A stretch of 64,000 nt of DNA, taken from the NCBI GenBank assembly GCA_038030265.1, contig CM075937.1:10416001-10480000 (forward strand). The letters run 5' to 3'. This DNA comes from Corythucha ciliata. Its lineage: Eukaryota > Arthropoda > Insecta > Hemiptera > Tingidae. Both the position numbers and the translations under genes were made by a program. Position 1 is the stretch's first letter; each line of letters opens with the position of its first letter. The notes below the pieces were generated by a model. The model did not search any database, was not told where the DNA came from, and worked only from the letters and a program-made list of their open reading frames with translations. This document shows, piece by piece, positions 1 to 12,734 of the stretch.

Positions 1-1310
1 CGTTGTCATTTTCCTCGCTTTTCTTGTATCGAATAGTGTAGTCGAGTCCACTAACAAAAGAGGCATACCGTAGTAAGCGCGACGATGTCATTTGTGGCAG
101 GGCCCGGTTGGGATGAAAAATGTGAGAAAGTGGCTTGTTGTCGGTGACTAAAACAAAACTTATACCGAAAATGTAGTTGAAAAAATGGGTTGCTCCGTAG
201 ACAATGGCTAAGGCTTCTCGGTCGAGTTGGGTGTAGTTTGATTCAGCCTGCGTCAGAGCTCGGGAGGCGTAAGCAATTGGTCTTTCGTGACCTTCAATTT
301 CATGGCTGAGTACTGCTGCGATCCCAGTGAGGCTGGCGTCTGTCGTAAGGATAACAATTTTTGATGGGTCATAAGGAATGAGCACCCGATCACTGCATAA
401 TTCGGACTTCAGAGTCAAAAACGCTGATTCAGCTGCTATGGACCAAATGAATCGTTCATCTTTTCGAAGTAAACGTCGCAATGGAAAAGACTTTGATGAA
501 AAATCTGGAATAAATTTTGCGTAATATGTTACTAAACCAAGGAAACGTCTGAGTTCATCGATGTTTTTGGGGTGAGGCATCCGAGAAATTGCTTCAACTT
601 TTACAGGGCATTTTTGGATTTTGTTGAAAGAGACTATATGGCCTAGGTAATTGATACTTTCTTTGAAGAAGGAACATTTAGCGTGATTCAGGTGTAGGTC
701 ATTTTTCTGTAGGCGATCGAGACAAGCGATGAGATTTCTTGAACATTCTTCGAGTGTCGAGCCGTGACAAATGATGTCGTCAAAATAGGCGTCAACTTTG
801 GGCAAACCCTGCAACAATTGAGACGTGATTCGGTTGAATTCCGACGGTGCAGTTTTTATCCCTAAGCTGAGACGATTCATCCTGAATGTGCCTTTGTGAG
901 TCGATATTGTTTGAATTTTGCTTCCTTCTTCATCAACTTTTAAATGCAAGTAGGCCTTGTAGAGGTCCAATTTGCAGAAAAACTTCGATCCTCTGAGACT
1001 ACGTAGTACTTCATCTATACGACGGATAGGGTGGTTAGCTGTGACTAATTTCGGATTCACGCCACTAATTTCGGATTCACGCCACTTGTAATCCACGCAG
1101 AGTCTCACGCCACCATCGGCCTTAGGGATAACGACAAGTGGTGATCCCCAATCACTGGTTGCGGCAGGAATAATAACTCCCTGAGATTCGAGTGAGGCAA
1201 GTTCTTTTTCGACTCGATCCCGCAGGGCAAACGGAACGTCGCGTTCCCTAATGAAGATAGGTTGAGCACCTTCTCTGAGTTGTAGTTTTACTTCCGCATT
1301 GGGAACACAA
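1..1310 (-). pseudogene. reverse transcriptase-RNase H of Ty3/gypsy pol (partial)
   Basis: One frame is open on the minus strand from about 1310 to base 1. It contains the RT active site YFDD (776-787), an upstream LCVDYK fingers motif near 1090-1110, the RNase H motif TTDAS (about 335-346) and the TDNKPLSHFFH block near 130-160. This order and the motifs match Ty3/gypsy RT-RNase H. It would copy element RNA into cDNA and degrade the RNA strand. A perfect 20-bp tandem duplication at 1044-1083 adds about seven residues next to the fingers motif while keeping the frame, which probably damages the enzyme. Codons after base 1 are unseen. Confidence 0.85.
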
Positions 1311-1914
1311 CCAACCCTTTCTTCAAAAACGAGGGAAATTTTTGGAAAATATCGTCTAGACACGTGACTGTGTTGATTCCAATTGAATAGAAAGGAGCTT
1401 GTTTACGAGCATCTATTTCATCGAGATTAATCCTGAGTCCTCGAATCCACATGCGGCCAAGTAAAGCGGCGTGACCGGCAGGGACTATGAATATGTCGCC
1501 AACCATTGATTTGGTTCCGTAGGCGACTGAGACAGAGACTTTACCTTTCGGTTTAATTACATGGTCGGAGTAAGATCGAAACGTGACTGTGGTAGGTTGA
1601 AGTGGAACGTTGAGTTTAAGCTTTTGGAAATCGGTTTCTGATAGCAGCGAAAAACGAGCGCCTGAGTCAACTTCAAAGGATTGAGGCTTCTTGTTAAGAG
1701 TAACGGTGACGATGTATTTGTCTGAGTCATGACCTACTTCGTATAGATCCTCTGTGTCTTCCATTCGAACGATTCCATATTCATTCGAAACAATATTTTC
1801 ATCTTGAGAGTGCTGAGACGATAGGGTATTTGTTTTAGATTTCCGGAGAAGTGAGGTGATGCACACCTTCGAGACATGGCCAATTTTACCGCAGGAAGAA
1901 CACTTTAGTGACAT
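1288..1914 (-). pseudogene. zinc knuckle and aspartic protease segment of Ty3/gypsy pol
   Basis: The segment opens with a CCHC knuckle (CSSCGKIGHVSKVC, residues 5-18). A second knuckle (CLNCGWSNHTSREC) lies just upstream in the same frame, near 1930-1975. Residues about 65-165 are a retropepsin-like domain: the catalytic-loop Asp is in VDSGARFSLL, and ALLGRMWI near residue 150 is the usual C-terminal protease motif. The frame stops at 1288 shortly after the domain. The expected pol continuation resumes in the -1 frame at about 1309, so a single-base deletion best explains the break. A programmed -1 shift is possible, but I see no clean slippery heptamer. The domain would have cleaved the gag-pol polyprotein. 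Confidence 0.8.
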
Positions 1915-2179
1915 ACGATCTTTCGTGCACTCGCGCGATGTGTGGTTTGACCAACCGCAATTCAGACAGAGATTATCGATGCCTAACGCTCGGTAATCGA
2001 CACGACGTTTGGACGGAAATCGTTAATTAGGACGACGACTGCGGCTGGACGACGGGAACGTTTTTCATAATGAGGTCTAGTGGCTCTGTGAAGTTTATGG
2101 GTATCATTGATTTCATCCGATGGGTTGTCAAAAGGTTTGGCCAACTGGTTCGAGTCATAGCGGGACGCTTCAAGTGCTA

Positions 2180-2832
2180 TGGCTTTACTGAGTAGCCAAC
2201 TGAGTAGTAACCAACTGAGTAGGTTATATAGATACTCCGTGCTGAGTAGGGCTTCAAAACCATCGAGGGAAGTGTCCTGTAGGAGTTGTTCGCGTATCCA
2301 ATTGTCTTTCTTTGACGATTGTCTTTCTTTGTCTTTTGGCCTCTGATGAATTGGGCGCGAAGAAACGAGTCAGCAATGGATAATCTCGTATCACATGCGG
2401 TGCAAGTAGTGTAGAAATTGCAATCTTTCAGGTCTGAATCTGATATTGATTGGTGTGACTGTTGAGTGACATGGAGAAAATAATGCTGAGAGACGACTGA
2501 AGATATATAGTAGGAGAGAGCATTTTCGTGAAGTGTGTAACTAATGAGGTGAAGTCTACGTCCTTGACTTGCTTTTCTGGACCAAAAAGTGCAGCGAGAC
2601 TGTTGTAGTGCTCTTTTCCGATTGAAGAGCACAATAATTGAGCTTTTTTCTTCTGATCGCTAATGTTTTTGAGGTCGCAATAGTTGTGAAATCGTTCCAA
2701 GTAGGAAGAGAATTTTTCATTTTTGGCGTCATAGCTTTCGAACGGTATGATCTGAGGAACTGATGGGTTTGGTTGACTTCCAAGAGCGGTTGTCAAAAGT
2801 GACATGAATCTGTCGAATTGTTCTTCATTCAT
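2180..2832 (-). pseudogene. gag of the left-edge Ty3/gypsy element, frameshifted
   Basis: The likely start is the ATG at 2832, opening with MNEEQFDRFM. The following text (a putative capsid region with IIPFESYDAKNEKFSSYLER and then LLCSSIGKEHY) resembles gag of K02A2.6-type elements. The frame closes at 2428, but homologous gag text (DLKDCNFYTTC, then DSFLRAQFIRG) continues in another frame (2177-2632), so a frameshift lies at about 2500-2600. Further on, short local duplications appear: repeated TCTTTCTTTG near 2305-2335 and repeated CTGAGTAG near 2190-2255. These have replaced the expected C-terminal capsid text. It would have formed the particle shell and bound RNA. The family call is firm; exact break points are approximate. 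Confidence 0.7.
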
Positions 2833-3110
2833 GACGATCAGAACGAAGTGAAAAAAAAAAAATTCCGGGAAAATCACTGAGCGAATACGATCTTTATCCT
2901 CGTCGACAACTTGTTGTGGCAAGAGCGGCCGGAAATAAGAGGAAAGGCATTTTCTGTTGACTCGAATAACAATTATTTATTTTCTAAATTCAGATGTGTG
3001 TGGGTTTTAATGAACAACTGATTAAGAGTTCGGAGGCTGTTCATTATACACAACGATATCGTATCGCTCTAGTATGTTCACCATCTTACGGCACCGCTTT
3101 TCTAGGAAAC

Positions 3111-6100
3111 CAAAGCTATAGGGCTGTCAAGTCTGGTGGATCCACCGCCACGAAAAAGGTCATACAATTGCGAAAAACTTACAATTGTGATTGAGCTAAC
3201 GTAAGACCCTGCCCTGGACTTGAAATTTCGCTCAAATTGACACCCGAAGGCCCGAAACTATCAATTTCTTGGACATTCTGCAGGAAACTTGTAATTTTGC
3301 TCAAATTAGCACCAGAATTTGCAAACTCACAAATATTCATCTCTATAAATGTCGCGCTATTCATCCAGGGTAGGAGGCGTATTCGGGACCGGCTGGCACA
3401 GAGCTCGCCACCTCTAAAAAAATGAAATAAAATGGCTTGAAAAATTCCTTTGGTTGCGTACTTCCAGGATTCGAAGAGTCCGCAACGATACACGGTGGCG
3501 AACATCCTTTTAAGGGAGGGTAGACGTCGGCCAACTCATCGCTATAAGGGGTGAACTACACTTGCCGGTGTCTGTATTTTTGTGTGCCGAGTCGATAAAA
3601 ATCAACCGACTAGTTTTTTGAGTTACGGCGTAAATTGTACCATAACACTTTGATTTTTGCTTATCCGGTTTGTCCGGAGAAGAATATACCACGCCCACGT
3701 TGCAGGTTTCATGCATAAAAACCAACCCAAAGAACCGGAAACTTTATGGAAACTGATGGAAAGTGGCAAAAATCGACGCTAAAATTGAAGAAAAGCGCAA
3801 AATCTCGCTTGCAATTAAAAATTAGTGATAATATACGCGTCTGAATCCGAGGAAAAGCTCTATTTCGCCGACAAAATTTTAAACAACAGTCATTCAAGGC
3901 TAAAATTGTGAAAAGGCCATGATTTAACGCTACGTAAAAATAACGTTCTGCGTTCATTAGGGGGCATCAAACATGTTTCCACGGTGTAGGTCTGATTGAT
4001 GTAGAAATGGAAAAAGGATGAAAAAAGTGCCCCCTCGTATTCGCATTATATGAAATGGAAACGTTACTTCTTATTTCCCTCTCAATTACTGAGATTCTTT
4101 TTTCCCGTTAGTTTTAATGAGACTACGGAATATAATTCTGGCTTGCCCCAGAATATGAGCGCAGGGGAAAAATCGAGACAGTTAAGAGCATAAAAACTTT
4201 CCAACCGCGGAGAAAAATAAAGCTTGTCTCTCTTTTTCTACCACAAACAAAAACCGAATTCAATCATTAGTGTTTCTTACTTTCAAACAGTCGCAAGCTA
4301 AAAAAGGATAAGAAACTGTCTCCTCTCCACGAATCTTAACACATACAAAAAAAAAAACTCTTGAAAAGATGATAGACTAATTTAAAAACGTATCCTCAAT
4401 GGAGCGACGCCCACCTGAGCTCACCCTAAAATTAAAAGAAAAACCCCTAAAAAGTGCGCCACTTTTGTTGCTGTCGATTTGCGGGTCTCCCTTTCCTCTC
4501 ATCACGCCGGTCAAAGCAACAAAAGTGGGCGGATAATTTGACCCAGGAAGCTCATTGAAAAAGAAATCGTAATAAATATAAAGAAAAAGTGCCAAAAATA
4601 GATTTTTCGAGAGTCTCTTTTGTACGCCCACGCTTCCACTTGTTGCTCTTTTCCTTCTGACCAACATTTTAAAGACTTAATAACCGCTGAAAATCTCCAA
4701 CTCTTGTAACCCAAGTCGTGTAGTTTAGAGGTCCTCGTAAAATGTTTTATTTTTATTTTTTACCTCCCAAATTCCAATGACACGCTTCCTTAATGTTAGC
4801 GTTGTTGGGGGAGGGGATTGAAGGAATTTCTATGAAAAACTTTTGTTTTTAGAACAATTTTTCAATTAGGTCATCCAGCACTTGTTCCTAATTGATTCAA
4901 ACTTGTTTTAAGTGGAGTTTCGAGCTGAAGAAAAAGTTTTTATCTTCTTCTTCAGAAAGGCAAGAGTGGAAAGTACGATTTTAAGTTACGGGTTTCCACG
5001 AGTAAATCGTCAAAATGACGCTTCAGTCATTTTTAGCTCTCTTTTCTTTAGATAACGTAAAACGGAGGGGTTTAGTAATTTTCGGGGTTTTTGACCTCTG
5101 ACCCCCCCACCCCTACCCCATCCACACAATCATCCAATTTAACCATTTTCGGTTTCTTTCCAGTCTTTTATACAGTATGGTTTGAATACATTAGTAGATT
5201 AATACCCCTCCAACACCACCATCACCACGACCACCACCACCCACTCGTCCACAGGGCATTTAAACCCAACTTAAAAACATTCTGCAACCCTCTTAGCCGG
5301 AATTTATAGCGAATGAAGTGTGAGTGAGTGAGTGGGGAAGGGTGATGGAGGAACCATGTAAAGAGAATGAAACCGGATGAGATGGGTGATAAAAGGCGTT
5401 CGACGTGGAGAAGAAGAAAGAAAGAAGAATAAAAAAAAAAGTAGCAGGTGTTCCTTTTAAATTGATGATCTTTAAGGAGTAAGGATGTAATGGAAAGAGG
5501 GGTCCAAAGAGAAATGAAATATTTCCGGGGTCAGGGGCTGCATTGTGATGGAGGGGAGTGGGGCAGAAAGTTGCCAGAGAACGAATTAGAGGAGGAAGGT
5601 GGAGATAAGTATCAGGTTTACTAGAGTTGGAGGAAGGAAAAACCTTGAACTCGTTTCCAGATTCATACCCAGAGGGCAAAAAGAAGAAAAAAATAAAAGA
5701 AATTGAGAATAAAGAGCGCTGGAGAAACCAAAGAAATAGAGGAAAAAATCCTGGCACTCAGAAACACGGTAGGTAAGGATTTTTATGCATTTAATTTGAA
5801 AATACGAAGGAAGCGGGTCCTAAAAATAATCAGGGGATTTTTTTTTCTTGCGGGGGTTGCTATTAGACCGACGAATTTAACCTCTGCCTTGTTCCAAAAG
5901 AGATAATCACCCTCGGTCAGAAACTTTTGAGCCCTGATAACCTTCGAATACAGCCCTCTGTTTACGCTGCATTTCTCTTGTGTGTTTAGGGAAAGATCGA
6001 TACCACGCTCAATTTTCATAATCCCAGCGGACGGGGAAGCCGAAACTCGCGTCAAAATTCTAGTGTAGCTTTGTTAGAATTCTTGTATGTATACGTTAAA

Positions 6101-6326
6101 TTACATTAAAGAAACGTCTAGCGTTGAATAATTCAGAACGTTCTGATTTCATTTCGTTCCGCTCCATACAAAGGGTTTTCCCTCCAGGATTGGATAAAAA
6201 AAAAAAAACGGTCTATTTTGAGTTTAGCAACGTTATGAAGTTGCTAAGGACAAATTTTGACAGGATGTGTGTTGCGCGGAAGATGATGGGAATTATTCTC
6301 ACAAAATAAACATGATATAGTAGTGC
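3111..6326. other. Non-coding region with satellite patch and half of an inverted repeat
   Basis: 3115-3375 is a short patch of the same degenerate repeat found at 9640-10900 (compare 3236-3345 with 10030-10140). 3684-3743 is the inverse of 8021-8076. The rest is AT-rich with poly-A/T tracts and short CA-rich stretches (for example 5207-5246). Open frames here are short, show no family resemblance and overlap on both strands, so I call no gene. Confidence 0.5.
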
Positions 6327-7898
6327 GTGACTAAAGAGGCAGCTCTAGACGACAGGTGCGAGCTTATTTTCCGAGACGATATCAAATTAGAAATCGATAA
6401 ACTTCTAAAGAATAAAATCATCAGAGAATCTAATTCCCCTTACAACTCCCCAATATCGGTAGTCCCAAAGAAGCCTGACGCCTCAGGAAAGAGGAAAATT
6501 CGCGTAGTCTTAGACTATAGAAAAATTAACGACAAAACAATTGACGATAAATTCCCTCTACCGGTGATTGAAGATTTACTTGGAAAAATAGGTCGAGCTG
6601 CTTATTTTAGCACAATCGATCTGGCCTCTGGCTTCCATCAAATCGAGATGGACCCGGATTCAATCCCTAAGACTGCCTTCAGCACTGAGGACGGCTATTT
6701 TGAGTTCCTCAGGATGCCCTTTGGTCTGAAAAATGCCCCACCTACGTTTCAGAGGGCAATGAACCTGATATTTTCACGGATTCCAAATGTGTTGGTTTAC
6801 ATGGACGATATAATCGTTTATTCGGATAACTTAGAGGAACATAAAAAACACCTAAAGAAAGTTTTCGAACTACTTCAAAACCACAACCTTAAGATACAGC
6901 TTGATAAAACCGAATTCTTCAAAAAAGAACTCGCCTACCTCGGCCATATTGTGTCTGAGAAAGGTATTCAACTAAACCCCGCCAAACTAGAAGCTATTGC
7001 AAACTTTCCAAATCCAACGAATCAAAAACAAATAAAACAATTCCTTGGATTTACTGGCTACTACAGAAAAATGATTAGAAACTATGCAAAAATTGCCAAA
7101 CCTTTAACCTCGTTACTACGAAATGACTCCACTATTGATGCTTCAAACCCCGAATTTCTTAATGCAATTAATACTCTAAAATCTTTACTTCAAAACAATC
7201 CTATTTTGCAGCCACCAGATTTTAATAAACCCTTTTTATTGACTACAGACGCTTCTAATTATGCTATAGGAGCAGTCTTATCCCAAAATGTTAACGGAAA
7301 AGATCTACCAATCTCTTATGCGTCCCGAACCCTGAATTCGAGTGAAGAAAGATTAAGTACAATAGAAAAAGAACTTTTAGCAATTGTATGGGCATGCAAA
7401 TACTTTAGACCTTATATTTACGGAAGACGCTTTACCATCCAAACAGATCATAAACCTTTACAGTATCTTCATAACATGAAAGAACCCAGCGCTAAGATTC
7501 TGCGGTGGAAATGCCAACTGGCAGACAATGATTTTGATATAAAGTACGTCGTAGGAAAAACGAATTACGTAGCAGACGCATTATCCAGAAATCCCGTTCA
7601 AAATTTAAATGCAATCGAAAATGACGAAATAAACCCAGATGAAGTTTTAAATCAATTTTTAAATGAGACCCAAAATAGTGTAAATTTTCCAAATTCAGTT
7701 GAATCCTTAATCTCACATCCAAATGATGAAAACCAACCTAACGAAATTAAAGACGATGATAGTTTAGCTACCATCCATTCACAGTTAAGCTCCTCAGGAA
7801 ATATTTCTGGTTTCCTGGCCGTGCAAAACTGGCAATTTTTGCGACTGAAGACAGAATCACCATCCCTACCCCACCCCACCCCCCCTGGAATTTGTTAA
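6327..7898 (+). pseudogene. Ty3/gypsy reverse transcriptase-RNase H fragment (17.6/297-like)
   Basis: This 523-residue open frame covers most of RT and RNase H. The fingers motif VVLDYRKIND is near residues 60-69, palm motif STIDLASGFHQI at 95-106, YMDD at 158-161, RNase H TTDAS at 306-310, TDHKPLQYL at 373-381 and ADALSR at 416-421. The assigned ATG is only the first in frame; protease and the beginning of RT are missing, so the element is 5' truncated. The frame ends in low-complexity C-rich DNA about 100 residues after RNase H, with no integrase, so it is also 3' truncated. It belongs to a different gypsy lineage from the copies at 1-3110 and 55.2-56.8 kb. The frame itself has no internal stop, suggesting moderate age. 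Confidence 0.9.
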
Positions 7899-9640
7899 TT
7901 CAGTGCTACATATATTAGCGCATTTGGTTTTTTGGTAAATTTCTCGGGAGGGGGCTCGCCGCAGTCAACTGGAACGATTCCTCGTGCAGACAGTCGGTGC
8001 GCCTAACCGGCAAGGGACCGTTTCCGGTTCTTTGCGTTGGATTTCTGCATGAAACTTGCAACGTGGGCGTGGTATTCTGGCGATTCTAATGGTTTAGATT
8101 TTAATTTTTTCATTTCCAGCTCTCAAAAAGCAGAAGTTGAGGAAAATACTATGAAGCTCAAATCATTTAAAAGAGAATGAATTCCAAATATGTGCGTAAA
8201 AAAATGTAATAGACTACACCCGGACCATTAAAAGGCCGAAGAATTCAACGATAATCGATTGATCGCATCTTTAAGTGCTTTTTATTCATAGTCTCCTGAC
8301 TAGAACTGTAGAACAGAAATTTCGAGGGAACAAGAACCAGAATAAGGCGATAAATCGATTGAAACTAAAGTGAAAAACATGTACCTTGAGTTGAATCCAT
8401 CCAAACTTCTAGAAAAGTTTCAAGAAGCAACAAAAAAAAAAAAGCACCAATGGGATAAAAAATAAACGTTTGGATGGTGTGAAGGACCAGCCAGTGTACA
8501 GTTGAAACCTTCTGAGCCCTCTTTGTCCATGTGGTAAACGGAAGTGTTTCAATTTAGCCCTTTGTTTGTTTTGCTACTGTTATAGAGAGTCCTTCTCGGT
8601 ATTTCATCGTATGGCAAAGACTCCTTTTTTTGGATAACAAAAGAAATCTGCATGGGTCTACAAAAAATGTCGCTTCAAGGGAAAGGAGTCAAGGATTTAG
8701 GCATTTTGAAGGATTAAAGATCACAAGGGAGAACATTTTTTTTGTGTGGTCAGCCTTTTCTTTTATAAACCAACCCACACACACACTCAAAAAAAAATCT
8801 TCACTCCTGCGGTTTTGCAGTCAACATTTAAAGGCGCCGCGACGCCTTTTCTACCCGCTGGCGTTGGTTTTAACGCGATTACAAATTTAGAAAGAGAATA
8901 TAGTTCACTCGTTGGAGGATTGCACCGTCTAAACAGCTTAAAGTTTGCATCAATAACACCATTCAGAGCCGCCGGAGGGGCCTTGGCTAGGGATAAAGTG
9001 GCCGGCTTTTCCAGAAAGGGCTTTGGGAATGGTTTCAAGGATGTTATATTGATTAAAACTAGCGAAGAACTTCGTTAAAATCTCGAATTTGGTACAACTA
9101 AGGCGATTTCTTGCCTATAACGTGGTGTATAGCAGCTCTGTTTCAATATAAGATTATCTTCTACTTTTCTCCATGCAGTAAATAAAAATGAAGAAAGACG
9201 AAGTTTAATATGGGCCGAAAAAAAGTCGAAGTGACTATGCACGAGTCATAAATTTGTGATACGTGCCTTATCCCCGTCGCTTAAATCTCTTTGCCAGCAA
9301 ACAACGCGGAGTTTTATTGATTTCTTCAAGGACATTTTTTGTTCCAAAATTCTGGTTAGTGAAATAAACGCGGGAAAATGACGTGACCGACTAAATTTGT
9401 AACCACACAAACGATTATAAGTTCAGTCTTGGAACCATTTGAGTTTATCTCGCACTCAGTATAGATCTTAAGGCCTGTCCAGTGTCCACACACGTTTGAC
9501 ATTGCGTTCGAACGCCGCATGCGCCTAGGCGCGAGCAGTTTCAACGGGTGCATGCGTTAGAGCGTAATACGACTAAACGTCGAATGGAGGCGCAAGATGG
9601 TTGGAAACAGAATTAAAGACCCAAAGCTTCGGGTGCTGAT
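7899..9640. other. Non-coding region with an inverted-repeat arm
   Basis: 8021-8076 is an imperfect inverse copy of 3684-3743 (shared text: GTTTCCGGTTCTTTG, then CAACGTGGGCGTGGTAT). The remainder is AT-rich, with a CA/ACAC run at 8771-8786. Two overlapping plus-strand frames at 8630-9078 share no motif with a known family and I do not call them. No RNA gene or promoter is recognised. Confidence 0.4.
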
Positions 9641-10900
9641 CGGCTGAAAAATGACTCCATCACTGGTAATTTCTCTGAAATTACGACGCAAAACTTGCAA
9701 TTGCGCGAATATTCAGCCAGGAAACTTCTAATTTCCAGGATATTAGGCGCTGTTTATGATACCGGCTATAGCCTCTTCTAGCCTAATTCTTGTAATATCG
9801 CTGAAAATATGATCCAAAACTTTCTATTTAGTTGAAATTTAACCCAGAATTTTGCATTTTGACTGAAATTAAGTCCCGAAAGTCGCATTGACAATTCCTG
9901 GGTATTTGTCAGGCTCTAGGCTCTTTTAGGGCTGGCTAGCTGCTTGTTGGATCTGCCACTACGAAAAAAAAAGTCCAAAAAAACTTGCAATTTTGCTTAA
10001 ACTAAGACTCTGAACTTGCATTTTCACATGAATTACCACCCGAAGACCTGAAACTTTCAATTTTGTGGATATTCAGCTAGGAAACTTGGCATTGCACTCA
10101 AATTAGCACCCGAGTATAGGAACTAACAAATACTCATCTCTAAATGTTGCAACTTTGCACGGCTCTTCGTCAGGCTATGGGCGCAGTCGAGGCCGGCGAT
10201 CCAGCCAAAAACAAAATACGCCCTGAAACTTTAAATTTCACTGAAATTAGGGCAAGGAACTCACAATTTTGTGAGCTGTGGGAACATCAAATTTCACAGA
10301 TGTATATTCCTCCACAATTTTGCAATTTTGTTGTGGGAACGACGCGACGGGTGCGACGTGGTGGGTCTCGTCAGCCAGCGACGTGGTTGGTCGTGGCCGG
10401 CTACCCCCGCACAGGGGCCTGAGCCCACAAAAAACAATTGAAAAATTGCAATTTCACCGGTATTTAGCTCACAAACTTGCAAATTTCTCCGAAATTAAGC
10501 GACCCATAACTTGCAGTTTTGCAATTTTGCTGAATTAAGACCCAAAACAAGCATTTTTGCAAAAACTAAGACCCCGATGAAGGCCCCAAACTATCAATTT
10601 TGCGCACATTCAGGCTGGAAACTTGTAAATTTTGCTCAAATTAGGACCCGCAATCGCAATACATACATTTAAGGTTTCTAATTCAAAGTTAAGAGGGCGT
10701 AGTCAGAAACGGGTTGCTCAAGGTTCAGACCCTGAAACTTGCCGTTTCGCTGAAATTAGGGCGTGCAACTGGAGAAATCGTGAATATTCAACCAGGAAAA
10801 TTCCAATTTCGCGGATATTTACCTTGGAAAAGTTGCAACTATGCGGCTATTCATCAGAAGACTATAGGTGCATGATTAATTATGGACCAAAAGCAGGCCA
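9640..10900 (+). repeat. Degenerate satellite-like array, type 1 (AACTTGCAATTTTGCT-AAATTAG)
   Basis: A loose motif such as ACTTGCAATTTTGCTGAAATTAGGACCC recurs roughly every 30 bases with heavy divergence. Smaller patches lie at 3180-3375. The unit is diverged enough that copies are recognised by shared words (TTGCAATTTTGC, AAATTAGGACC) rather than strict alignment. The array grades into the type 2 array that starts near 10900 and may share its ancestry. Open frames crossing it are by-products of the repeat. Confidence 0.7.
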
Positions 10901-11900
10901 TTCCACAGATTTTTATCTTTTTCTCATGAACCTTGACCGCGAATTACCGGATTTTCTCTATTTCAGCAGCGAATTAGCACCTTATTCCAATTTTCATCCT
11001 CGAGTTAGAGATTTTCCACTATTTTAGCCGGGAAATTACGTTTTTTTTGTTTTTTTTCAGTTTTAGCCACGAATTGTCGCTTTTTCTCAATTTCAACAAC
11101 GAATCGGTGCCTTTTCACAACTTTTCTGCGCGAATTCGAGCGTTTTCTTCTTTGCTGTAGCCGCTTATTTCCGATGTTCACAATTTTAGCCGTTAAATAT
11201 CTTTATTTGCCAGGAATTAATGCTTTTTCACTATTCTATCCGCATTTGCCCCCAGAAACCGGTGATTGGCGTTTTATTATAATTTTTTTTTTTTATTTAA
11301 ACCGAGAATTAGCGCTTTTTCAGTTTTACCTGGATATTAGCGCTTTGTCTTAATTTTTGCCGATACTAGCTTTTCCTCTTGCGCCTGCAAATTTGCGTTT
11401 TTCTCCAAAAATTAGCAGTTTTCCCACTTTTAGCCATGAATTCAGCGCTTTTTCTCTATATTTTAGCAATTTTTGGCTCCAGAAACCGGGTAAATTGACG
11501 CTATTTCTCAATTTGAGCCGGCAATTAGCGCTTTTAGTCAATTCTAACTGGGAGTTGCCGGTTTTTTCCACTTTTATCCGTGAATTCAAACCTTTTTCTT
11601 TGCTGTAGCCGTTAATTTACATATTTCTCAGTTTTAGCAGATTTTAGCGGCGATAAGCGTTTTTTTATGTTTCAGCTGCTAATTAGCATCTTTTCTGGAT
11701 TTGATCCACGAATAGCTGTTTCTCTACTTCAGCCGAAAATTTAAGTTTTTCTCCTATTTGCCGCGAATTGGCGTTTTTATCAACTTTATCTACAAATTAC
11801 TGTTTTGTTTCACTTGACTTTTAGCAATTAAATTAGCAATTTTTCTCAATTTTAGTCGCCATTTGCACAATTTTAGCACATTTGCACCCTTGCACTTGAC
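10900..11900 (+). repeat. Degenerate satellite-like array, type 2 (TTTTTCTCAATTTTAGCCGCGAATTAGCGC)
   Basis: A unit of about 30-36 bases recurs with the approximate consensus GAATTAGCGCTTTTTCTC plus AATTTTAGCCGC. Spacing varies and copies are diverged. The same unit appears as its reverse complement at 51480-52200 and 53440-54530. Short frames on both strands here (for example 11350-11608) are repeat artefacts. Confidence 0.8.
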
Positions 11901-11999
11901 ACAAATAAACATATTCAACAGCAAATTATTAGTAAGGCCTGGAAATAACGGTCAGCCTAGTCTTTAAATCTCAATTTTCTGGGTCATAAACGTACGTCC

Positions 12000-12560
12000 A
12001 ATTCTATCCCCAGAAACCATCATTTTATGCTAAAATCCTCTCGTTTTTTTTTTTTCAAAAAGTGCTAATTTAGCCCCAAAGAGCCCTAAACATGGCGTCG
12101 ATCCATAAAATAGTCAAATTAGTCTCAAATCTCAATTTTCTTGCCTACTATTTCATATAAACTTACAATTAATTTATCCCGAAATTCAGAATTTTTGACG
12201 GAAAGCTGACAATACCACACCACCATTGTGCATCGGTGAATTGTATTAAAAAATATATATAAAAATGCTACTTTGGTGCCACAGTCTTCTAAAAGATGGC
12301 GAAATACGGGGGTTGTTGAGGGAGGGGGAGAAAAAATAGAACTCTCGCCCCCCAACAGCCCCAAAACTGGAAACATCTGTTGGTCCGCAGCTCATCCTCA
12401 GACTCCATGGTTCTAAATTTGGGGTTTTTAATAGCGAAAAACCAGCAAAATTTTGTTTTTTGGGCGAGCCAAACCCACGAACAGATTTTCAAGGAAGTGA
12501 AATCCACCCAATTTGGGGTTTTGAAAGAGCCAAATTATATGGGATTTCATTATTCGAAAT
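12000..12560. repeat. Diverged repeat patch (AGCCAAACCCACGAA...TTGGGGTTTT)
   Basis: Between 12410 and 12560 a loose unit containing GAGCCAAACCCACGAA and a following TTTGGGGTTTTT recurs. The same unit is seen at 13890-13985 (AGATCCAAACCCGCAAGATTGGTTTTT and neighbours). The first part (12000-12130) has AGAAACC and GCCCCAAAGAGCCC words also seen in other decayed arrays of the window. No coding evidence. Confidence 0.4.
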
Positions 12561-12734
12561 TGCCAAATTTGAAAAATTGGCTGTTTGAAATAAAATTGAA
12601 GTGAAATTCGCTTAAAATTGGTTGGTTGCTAACAGTGGGTAACGTACAGATAGGTTGGGGGTGGGGTCAGCGCTTCACCATAGGAGGGATGTAGAAACGA
12701 TCTGTTTACTGGACTGAGAAGGGGGAGTTTCTCT

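Larger units (their letters stand above)
1..3110 (-). mobile_element. Ty3/gypsy LTR retrotransposon (K02A2.6-like), decayed, cut by left window edge
   Basis: Reading the minus strand gives, in order, a probable LTR, a gag start near 2832, two CCHC zinc knuckles, an aspartic protease, RT and RNase H, the order expected of Ty3/gypsy. Integrase and the 3' LTR would lie left of base 1. The 5' LTR is inferred at about 2911 to 3110: on the minus strand it would end in ..CACAACA, followed by a stretch resembling a gypsy primer-binding region (GTCGACGAGGATAAAG). The outer boundary is unclear because a degenerate satellite begins near 3115. The copy is broken by frameshifts in gag and at the protease/RT junction, so it is very probably inactive. 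Confidence 0.85.

Noticed and set aside
5293..5757. 154-residue minus-strand frame with Phe- and Ser-rich text.
   Set aside because: It is low-complexity translation of purine-rich DNA without a domain and with no second supporting signal.
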